Below are positions 1 to 4,659 of a DNA stretch of 7,828 nt, one piece after another. Position 1 is the stretch's first letter, and every line of letters begins with the position of its first letter. Source of the stretch: Leptolyngbya sp. SIO4C5 (lineage in GTDB: Bacteria; Cyanobacteriota; Cyanobacteriia; Phormidesmidales; Phormidesmidaceae); contig JAAHIC010000183.1 in the NCBI GenBank assembly GCA_010671965.1, positions 1-7,828 of the forward strand. Reading direction: 5' to 3'. The notes beneath the pieces are model-generated. The model worked only from the letters and a program-made list of their open reading frames with translations. It ran no database searches and was not told the origin of the DNA. The translations under genes were made by a program, and so were the position numbers.

Positions 1-66
1 CTGAGCGGCCTGGAAGACCCCCTCAAGCGCGACTTTTACATCGAGCTAGCCCAGCTCGAAAATTAG
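1..66 (+). pseudogene. Probable YhcG/DUF1016-type nuclease remnant (internal fragment)
   Basis: Frame 1 reads 21 residues from the window edge to a TAG at 64-66; the core is LEDPLKRDFYIELAQLEN. This matches, from memory, the conserved stretch of the DUF1016 N-terminal domain of YhcG-like PDDEXK nucleases, where a D-x-L-K-R-[DE]-F-Y pattern is followed by a Glu and then a W-S. In this family the motif lies well inside the protein, so a stop directly after it means the gene lost its downstream half, including the nuclease domain. Codon third positions in this frame are mostly G or C, as in neighbouring real genes; the frame used by the downstream kinase fragment looks unnatural here. The start lies outside the window. 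The short length limits certainty, and an unrelated protein end is possible. Confidence 0.45.
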
Positions 67-485
67 AAGATACGCTGCGGCTGTTTTCCTTCAAGCTGAA
101 ACACGGCATCCAGGTCTGCCGCCACTACCACAAAAACCTGCCCAAAATTCCGGCCCACGGCAGTGAACTCAACCAGGTGTGGACAAACCTGATTGACAAC
201 GCCATTGATGCGATGGACGGCAAAGGGACGCTAACGATTAAAACCTGCCGCTTTCAAGACTTTGTGCGGGTAGAAATTATTGACTCCGGTACGGGCATCC
301 CCCCGGAAATCCAGTCCCGCATCTACGAGCCTTTCTTTACGACCAAGGCCGTAGGCAAAGGTTCTGGCTTGGGGCTAGAAACTGTTCGTCGCATTGTGGA
401 AAATCGCCACCACGGCACCCTGGCGGTTGAGTCAGTCCCCGGTAAGACCTGCTTTGCCGTTTGTCTGCCCGTGGAAACCCCTTGA
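3..485 (+). pseudogene. Histidine kinase C-terminal fragment (HATPase_c domain), 5' truncated
   Basis: An open frame runs from the window edge to a TGA at 483-485, but recognisable kinase sequence begins only near position 60 (KLEDTLRLFSFKLKHGIQV). The ATPase domain is complete. It has the N box NLIDNAIDAM (about 186-215), the G1 box DSGTGIP, the F box FEPFFTTK and the G2 box GSGLGLETVRRIVENRHHG. The sequence resembles the C-terminus of cyanobacterial sensor kinases in which a cyclic-nucleotide-binding or similar sensor precedes an unusual dimerisation domain. The residues expected just upstream of LEDTL are replaced in this frame by an Arg/Pro-rich stretch that looks like out-of-frame reading of another gene. 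The GTG at 177 encodes the Val of NQVWTNL inside the domain, so it is not a credible start. Without a phosphoacceptor region the fragment is probably non-functional. It converges on the next gene with a 9-bp gap. Confidence 0.7.
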
Positions 486-494
486 GCGCTTAGG

Positions 495-782
495 CTAGGA
501 GGCTCGGCGTTTGCGATTGGCCGTTTTCAGCCACATCAGCGTGCCGGTGACAATCATCGTCAGCAGCCCCAGCGCGTTTAAGAAAGGATAGATGAACTCT
601 AGATTGATGGAGCCAAATTTACCTCGGTGCAGCGCTAGCAGCCAAATAAAATCACTAGCGCGATCGCTAGCCACTGCAAACTGAAACAGCATCCCGGTAG
701 TCAAGGTTAGCAGCAGCGGCAGCACTACAATCGGCACCAAAGTCCGATGGAGCTGGCGCAGACGAGCTTGATTTAAGTTCAT
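495..782 (-). CDS. Small PepSY-type two-helix membrane protein
   Basis: This is a 95-residue protein from the ATG at 780-782. A longer reading from a TTG at 816-818 adds 12 residues that do not resemble the family, so the ATG is preferred. Residues MNLNQARLRQLHRTLVP open with a basic, amphipathic stretch, followed by a first membrane helix (VVLPLLLTLTTGMLFQFAV, about 18-37). A loop containing LALHRGKFG follows, then a second helix (about 69-86, NALGLLTMIVTGTLMWL) and a basic tail (KTANRKRRAS). The R-x-x-H-R at the start, the T-G in helix 1, the LHRGKFG loop and the T-G-T-L-M-W ending match stand-alone PepSY-associated TM proteins of cyanobacteria. The basic ends suggest both termini face the cytoplasm. 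The function of these short forms is not established; longer relatives are associated with iron uptake and reductases. No ribosome binding site is evident. Confidence 0.75.
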   Translation of the reverse strand: MNLNQARLRQLHRTLVPIVVLPLLLTLTTGMLFQFAVASDRASDFIWLLALHRGKFGSINLEFIYPFLNALGLLTMIVTGTLMWLKTANRKRRAS

Positions 783-789
783 GGTAAAG

Positions 790-818
790 CTTGTAAAAAC
801 AGCAGGGTGTCCTATCAA
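790..818 (-). promoter_or_regulatory. Candidate sigma-70-type promoter for the PepSY-type gene
   Basis: On the minus strand TTGATA (813-818, one mismatch to TTGACA) is followed by a 17-bp spacer and TACAAG (790-795, two mismatches to TATAAT). Transcription would begin only a base or two before the ATG at 782, giving a nearly leaderless message, consistent with the lack of a Shine-Dalgarno sequence. This is pattern matching only. Confidence 0.25.
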
Positions 819-895
819 GATGTTCTGATCCAGTAAAAATCCTTTGAGAACAACACCATAGCCGAAACTGCTCAGAATTTTAGGCCCAACGGTTT

Positions 896-933
896 AAAGT
901 CTCAATCACTCAGAGCTAGCTGGAGTTTGAGAC
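896..933 (-). terminator. Candidate hairpin after the GAF-Cys4 gene
   Basis: GTCTCAA (899-905) and TTGAGAC (927-933) form a 7-bp inverted repeat around a 21-nt interior that has a further CTC/GAG pairing and the palindrome AGCTAGCT (914-921). Read on the minus strand the hairpin begins about a dozen bases after the stop codon at 945 and is followed by TTTAAA, a short T run. It could be a weak intrinsic terminator, but the T tract is poor. Confidence 0.3.
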
Positions 934-944
934 GGATCATTTTC

Positions 945-1718
945 CTAGCCCGGAAACCCTTCGTTTGACTTAGGTGACCTATTTTGCTCTGCAGATTCGC
1001 CATCTTTTCTCGCTTCAGCTTCTGTCAGCAAAATCTGAGCAACCTCCGGAAAGTGCTGTTGCATACAGTCATCGCAAATACCGTGGGTAAACTCAACGTC
1101 TGCATGTTGTTCCATGAACTGCTCGACCGTTGACCAGTAGCCCTGATCGTTGCGAATACCTTTGCAATAGGAGCAAATCGGAATCAGACCCGCCATCAGC
1201 TCTAGCTTGTCCAATGTCTCTGCTAGCTGAGACGAAACCCGGCGTAACTCAAGCTGTACCACGACTTGACGGGCTAAAGCCGTCAGCACTTGCTGCTGGT
1301 GCGGTGAGAGGTGGTTGGGCTGATAGTCAATGACGCAGAGCGTACCAATGGGATAGCCTCTGGGAGAAACCAGGGGAACACCCGCATAGAAGCGGATTCC
1401 AGGAGCATGAACAACTAAAGGATTGTTCCAAAAACGCTCATCTTTCAAAGCATCATTCACAATCAGCATGTCCTGATTCAGGATGGCGTGGGCGCAAAAT
1501 GAGACATCGCGGCTAGTTTCCTGGATATCCAGCCCTACTTTTGATTTAAACCACTGACGGTGCTCATCCACCAGACTGACCAGCGCGATCGGCACGTTGC
1601 AGATAAAAGCGGCCAGGGCAGTGATATCGTCATACGCTTGCTCAGCCGGAGTATCTAAGATGTTGTACTGCCGCAGTGCCTCTAATCGAGCAGCTTCCCG
1701 CGTTATTCCTATCTTCAT
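945..1718 (-). CDS. GAF domain protein with C-terminal four-cysteine module
   Basis: This protein has 257 residues from the ATG at 1716-1718; a GTG directly upstream (1719-1721) would add one residue. Numbering below counts from the GTG. Residues about 10-160 form a GAF domain of the family with the hallmarks ILDTPAEQAYDDIT, ALVSLVDEHRQWFKS, SFCAHAIL and GIRFYAGVPL with GTLCVID. A short helical linker (about 160-178) leads to CSYCKGIRNDQGYW and a later HGICDDC, so Cys183, Cys186, Cys216 and Cys219 are spaced like a metal-binding knuckle pair. This C-terminal module recurs after PAS, GAF and receiver domains in bacterial signalling proteins; metal binding is inferred. No kinase, cyclase or DNA-binding domain is present. 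The tail after about 235 is polar and probably disordered. The gene follows a GAF histidine kinase on the same strand by about 100 bp, and their GAF domains are related, suggesting a shared pathway. The ligand is unknown. Confidence 0.85.
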   Translation of the reverse strand: MKIGITREAARLEALRQYNILDTPAEQAYDDITALAAFICNVPIALVSLVDEHRQWFKSKVGLDIQETSRDVSFCAHAILNQDMLIVNDALKDERFWNNPLVVHAPGIRFYAGVPLVSPRGYPIGTLCVIDYQPNHLSPHQQQVLTALARQVVVQLELRRVSSQLAETLDKLELMAGLIPICSYCKGIRNDQGYWSTVEQFMEQHADVEFTHGICDDCMQQHFPEVAQILLTEAEARKDGESAEQNRSPKSNEGFPG

Positions 1719-1788
1719 CACACCGCTCTAGTTATGACCGTTCTGAAAGTCATTTTAGAAAACCGTTTAGGGGAGTCTGCCCAATGAG

Positions 1789-1801
1789 ATCAAGACTTGA
1801 T
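1789..1801. repeat. Palindrome ATCAAG-A-CTTGAT between the two GAF genes
   Basis: A 13-base perfect palindrome with one central base lies 16 bp beyond the stop codon of the GAF kinase and about 70 bp before the GAF-Cys4 start. The single-base centre makes it an unlikely RNA hairpin; it would suit a dimeric DNA-binding protein. No evidence of function beyond symmetry. Confidence 0.25.
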
Positions 1802-1816
1802 AATGCTTAATACAGC

Positions 1817-3094
1817 TTATTTGTTGCCTTCTTCAGCCCTGTTAAACATATTTACCGCAGCTGGTAGTCTAAAGTGAAAGACCGAGCCTTCCTGCCTTTT
1901 AGATTCGGCCCAAATATGACCGCCGTGGCGGTCAACAATACGTTTGCAGGTTGCTAAACCAATACCACTACCTGCCTGTTGAGTCTTAGTATAAATCCGG
2001 CGAAATGGCTCAAAAATTGCCTCAAGATGCTGTTGTTCGATCCCTATTCCCCTGTCATGAATGCTGATGTGCCACCAGTTTCCAGTTAGAGATGCAGAGA
2101 TTCTAATTTGAGGCGCTGAGCTACCTCGATACTTGATTGCATTGTCAATCATGTTTTGAAACAGTAGCCTCAGGTAGGTTTCATCACCTAAGACGATAGG
2201 AAGCGGCTCAGATCGAATTTGAGCCTGAGTTTCGGCAATTTTGCTTTCTAAGTCTTCTAACACAAAGTTTAGTAGCTTAGATAAATCAACTTGATGCATC
2301 TTAAAGGTTTGATGGCTTGAACGGGCATAGGCCAAGAGGCTTTGTAAAAGATTATTCATACGCCGCGAGCCTCTGATAATAGCTAAGAGCAGCTTCTTAC
2401 CTTTGGCATCAAGATGGTCGCTATGCTCCCGTTGCAGAAGTTCAGCAAAGCCAGTAACTGTGTGTAGTGGATTTCCTAAATCGTGAGCTGCAACTTGGGC
2501 AAATTGTTCAAGTTCTTTGTTGCTCTGCTCTAACTTTTGAGTGCGTTGCTGTAATGTTTGCTCAGTCTGACGTAAATGGCGCAGATGAAATCTAAGCTCA
2601 ATTTCTTTGGTTACGAGAGCGGCTAAGTCCGAAATATCGGCCACGTCGTTATCTGACCAATTCCGCGGCTGGACATCAATTGCACACAGTGAGCCAATAA
2701 TGTGGCCATCAGGCGTTAGCAAGGGAATGCCTAAATATCCGACTACACCAAGATCTGAAACAGCTAGGTTCTCACAGACTAGCGGATGGTTGCGGGCATC
2801 GTTAATAATTAGCGGTTCTTGTCTGCTGACGACGTGCTGACAAAACGAGTGAGAAAGGGGAGTTTGTCGCCTGCTAGCCCAGGGTTCAGGTAGTCCTTGA
2901 CTGCTTTTGAAAAACTGCCGATCACGATCTACCAGTGACACTAACGCTACGGGTACCTTTAGGAAGCGACAGGTTAGTCTAGTGAGGCGATCGAAGTCTT
3001 CTTCCGGCGAGCTGTCTAGTAAACCTGTTGCAGAAAGAGCTTCAAGCCGCGCCCGACTCTCTATAGGCGAGTCTATAGATGACGACTGGTTCAT
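1817..3094 (-). CDS. GAF domain sensor histidine kinase
   Basis: This is a complete 425-residue soluble two-component sensor kinase with no membrane segment. A GAF domain fills about 15-165 (SRARLEALSATGLLDSSPEEDFD, ALVSLVDRDRQFFKS, SFCQHVV, GYLGIPLLTPDG, GSLCAID). A predicted coiled coil follows (about 167-197, rich in Gln, Leu, Glu). The dimerisation/phosphoacceptor domain has His204 in VAAHDLGNPLHTVTGF. The HATPase domain (about 300-412) has the N box NMIDNAIKY (314-322), G1 DRGIGI (347-352), F box FEPFRRI and G2 GSGIGLA (375-381). All catalytic motifs are intact, so it should autophosphorylate. No receiver domain or response regulator gene is visible in the window, so its partner is unknown. 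Its GAF domain is of the same subfamily as that of the next gene downstream. GAF domains of this type bind small ligands or sense redox state; the signal cannot be read from sequence. The ATG start has no strong Shine-Dalgarno. This gene is visibly more AT-rich than dcd and lacks HIP1 sites. Confidence 0.93.
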   Translation of the reverse strand: MNQSSSIDSPIESRARLEALSATGLLDSSPEEDFDRLTRLTCRFLKVPVALVSLVDRDRQFFKSSQGLPEPWASRRQTPLSHSFCQHVVSRQEPLIINDARNHPLVCENLAVSDLGVVGYLGIPLLTPDGHIIGSLCAIDVQPRNWSDNDVADISDLAALVTKEIELRFHLRHLRQTEQTLQQRTQKLEQSNKELEQFAQVAAHDLGNPLHTVTGFAELLQREHSDHLDAKGKKLLLAIIRGSRRMNNLLQSLLAYARSSHQTFKMHQVDLSKLLNFVLEDLESKIAETQAQIRSEPLPIVLGDETYLRLLFQNMIDNAIKYRGSSAPQIRISASLTGNWWHISIHDRGIGIEQQHLEAIFEPFRRIYTKTQQAGSGIGLATCKRIVDRHGGHIWAESKRQEGSVFHFRLPAAVNMFNRAEEGNK

Positions 3095-3126
3095 TGCCCG
3101 TCTGAAAGAAGTCTCTAAGTTGCACT

Positions 3127-3175
3127 AATGTAACTTAGCACTTTTGCGAATTGCTCAACACCAAATTGTTACATT
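3127..3175. repeat. Inverted repeat AATGTAAC/GTTACATT upstream of the GAF kinase
   Basis: AATGTAAC (3127-3134) and GTTACATT (3168-3175) are perfect 8-bp inverted copies, 33 bp apart, in the 131-bp space between the kinase start (3094) and the dcd stop (3226). The position, 30-80 bp before the kinase ATG, is where an operator would lie. Centre-to-centre spacing is 41 bp, close to four helical turns, which would put both half-sites on one face of the DNA. No convincing -35/-10 pair is visible here. Confidence 0.35.
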
Positions 3176-3225
3176 CATCGGTTATCAATAGCTGTGTACA
3201 TCGATGGCTCAGACTAGAATTTCTC

Positions 3226-3825
3226 TCACACCCTTGCTAAGGTGACGGCTTCGGGCTGATCCTGATATTTGCCCTGCCGGGTTTCGTAGCTAATGGCACA
3301 GGGTTCCCCTTCAAAGAAGAGGAGCTGCACCACGCCCTCGTTGGCATAAATCCGGCAGTCAGCACTGGAGGAATTAGAAAATTCCAGGGTGAGATGCCCC
3401 CGCCAGCCCGCCTCAGCGGGCGTTAGATTTGCAATAATACCGCAGCGGGCATAAGTAGATTTACCTATACAAATGACGCTGATATTGTTAGGTACCTGGA
3501 TGTTCTCTAGGGCTACCCCCAGCCCGTAAGAATGGGCAGGCAGAATAAAGTAGCTGCCGTTCTCATCGGTGCGTAGGGCGGTGGGTTCTAGATTGTCAGG
3601 GTTGAAGTTTTTAGGATCAACGACGGTGCCGGGGATGTGGCGAAAGATCCTAAATTCGGCTGGAGACAGGCGAATGTCATAGCCGTAGGAAGAGAGGCCA
3701 TAGCTGATGACGTGGCGCGATCGCCCTGTATCTTCTAGCGGTATCTGCCGGACTAGCTGAGGCTCAAAAGGCGCAATCAAGCCGTCAGCCGCCATTTGAT
3801 GAATCCAGGTGTCGTTTTTAATCAT
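3226..3825 (-). CDS. dcd: dCTP deaminase
   Basis: This 199-residue protein is full length for the family. It converts dCTP to dUTP and ammonia, feeding dTMP synthesis through dUTPase and thymidylate synthase in the cytoplasm. Visible signatures are SYGYDIRLSPAEFRIF (47-62) near the N-terminus, GKSTYARCGI (121-130, the substrate-binding G-[KR]-S-x-x-x-R segment), TPAEAGWRGHLTLEFSNSS (135-153) with the catalytic Glu expected at 148, and a C-terminal lid GKYQDQPEAVTLARV. The enzyme is a homotrimer in the family. The sequence resembles the monofunctional proteobacterial/cyanobacterial type rather than the bifunctional deaminase-dUTPase. It starts at the ATG at 3823-3825, 32 bp after the stop codon of the TRIC-like gene, so the two may share a transcript. 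It is a housekeeping enzyme with nothing truncated or missing. Confidence 0.97.
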   Translation of the reverse strand: MIKNDTWIHQMAADGLIAPFEPQLVRQIPLEDTGRSRHVISYGLSSYGYDIRLSPAEFRIFRHIPGTVVDPKNFNPDNLEPTALRTDENGSYFILPAHSYGLGVALENIQVPNNISVICIGKSTYARCGIIANLTPAEAGWRGHLTLEFSNSSSADCRIYANEGVVQLLFFEGEPCAISYETRQGKYQDQPEAVTLARV

Positions 3826-3857
3826 GACCGCCGTGTATGAGCTTTGACCGAGTATTA

Positions 3858-4475
3858 TTATCGCTCGCCGTTACGAAAGGTCAACCAGTTAGGCATGGCT
3901 AGCTTCCAGTGAATCGCCGCCGCCCGCAGGCCAAAAATTAGGGCAAAGGCGATCCAGTCGCTGCGCTCAAAGTTAGGAAACCAGTACCGCAGCAGGGCAT
4001 AGAGAGAACAGCCCAGCAAAATGGGAGTGGCATATAGCTCCCGTGACATCAGCAGCGTGGGGCGTCCGGTGAGCACGTCGCGAATGAGGCCGCCGCCAAT
4101 GCCCGTCAGCACAGCCATCGCGATCGCCACCGGAGCCGTAAATTTGAGCGCCAATGCCTTGTGTAAGGCTTGCAGGCTGAACAAGGCTACGCCCAAACCG
4201 TCAAAATACAGCAGCAGCCGATAGGTGGTCTGAAACAAACGAGCCCCAAAAAAGGCCAGCAGCGCGGCCAAAAGCGCTATCCATAGATACGAGGTATTGC
4301 GCAGCCAAAACACAGGCGTATCCATCAGCATGTCGCGGACGGTGCCACCCCCCAAAGCCGTCACTACCCCAATCACGGCAATAGTGAAAATATCCATCTC
4401 CTGCCGCGCAGCGGCAAGCACGCCAGTAATGGAAAACACGGCGGTGGCAATCAGGCCAATGCTGTAGGCAAGCAT
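3858..4475 (-). CDS. TRIC-family (UPF0126) cation channel-like membrane protein
   Basis: This 205-residue integral membrane protein is built from two copies of the UPF0126 repeat. Each copy contains a glycine-rich motif: LGGGTVRDML (about 41-50) and IGGGLIRDVL (about 126-135). There are about seven hydrophobic segments, starting with MLAYSIGLIATAVFSITGVLAA and including YLWIALLAALLAFFGARLF and YATPILLGCSLYALLRYW. Bacterial and archaeal members form trimeric cation (potassium) channels related to animal TRIC proteins; the family was previously annotated as YicG/YadS of unknown function. It acts in the plasma membrane; ion selectivity here is inferred from the family, and some relatives have been linked to glycine transport. 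The ATG at 4473-4475 begins directly with a membrane helix, as is normal for the family. No Shine-Dalgarno is visible. dcd follows by 32 bp; no functional link between the two is evident. Confidence 0.92.
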   Translation of the reverse strand: MLAYSIGLIATAVFSITGVLAAARQEMDIFTIAVIGVVTALGGGTVRDMLMDTPVFWLRNTSYLWIALLAALLAFFGARLFQTTYRLLLYFDGLGVALFSLQALHKALALKFTAPVAIAMAVLTGIGGGLIRDVLTGRPTLLMSRELYATPILLGCSLYALLRYWFPNFERSDWIAFALIFGLRAAAIHWKLAMPNWLTFRNGER

Positions 4476-4489
4476 GTTTGAGCGATTTG

Positions 4490-4519
4490 ATTAAAAGCTC
4501 TGCTATTGTCCTACGGCAA
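4490..4519 (-). promoter_or_regulatory. Candidate promoter for the TRIC-like gene
   Basis: On the minus strand TTGCCG (4514-4519) lies 18 bp before TTTAAT (4490-4495, one mismatch to TATAAT). The start codon at 4475 is 14 bp past the -10 element, so the leader would be very short. The -35 match is weak; pattern matching only. Confidence 0.3.
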
Positions 4520-4567
4520 TGGCCTGCCTCGTTAGTCAATCTCCCTCAAGCAAGGCCAAAATGTCCC

Positions 4568-4609
4568 TTTCGACTTCGCTCAAGGGGCGCTGACTGAGCG
4601 AAGCCGAAG
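4568..4609. repeat. REP-like palindromic repeat (CTTCGCTCA/TGAGCGAAG hairpin)
   Basis: CTTCGCTCA (4574-4582) pairs perfectly with TGAGCGAAG (4595-4603) across a 12-nt loop. One mismatch further out, the stem continues (GCTT side against 4605-4608). The words CGACTTCGCTCA and TGAGCGAAGCCGAAG are typical of an abundant dispersed palindrome in cyanobacteria and some other bacteria, usually found between genes. It sits in the 184-bp space between the TPR gene stop (4660) and the TRIC-like start (4475), and may also end or stabilise the TPR transcript, although no T run follows closely. Confidence 0.55.
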
Positions 4610-4659
4610 TCAGCCAGGGCAGGAAATTTATGGAAACTTAGTTAGCTACCACAGCTTCT

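Noticed and set aside
177..179. GTG as the start of a 102-residue ATPase-domain protein
   Set aside because: It encodes a conserved Val inside the N-box region (NQVWTNL), and the same frame is open with kinase-like sequence for about 110 bp upstream.
1817..3094. GAF domain with Cys-x-His as a bilin-binding phytochrome or cyanobacteriochrome
   Set aside because: The SFCQHVV (and SFCAHAI in the next protein) motif is general for this non-chromophore GAF subfamily, and the usual cyanobacteriochrome motifs around the Cys-His are absent.
3226..3825. dCTP deaminase as an anti-phage nucleotide-depletion enzyme
   Set aside because: The protein is the standard-length housekeeping type with no extra domain and no defence genes next to it. 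Defence deaminases are divergent from this form.
4201..4539. Open frame on the minus strand overlapping the TRIC-like gene
   Set aside because: It is an alternate-frame reading of the TRIC-like gene. Its Trp/His/Cys-rich composition is unlike a natural protein.
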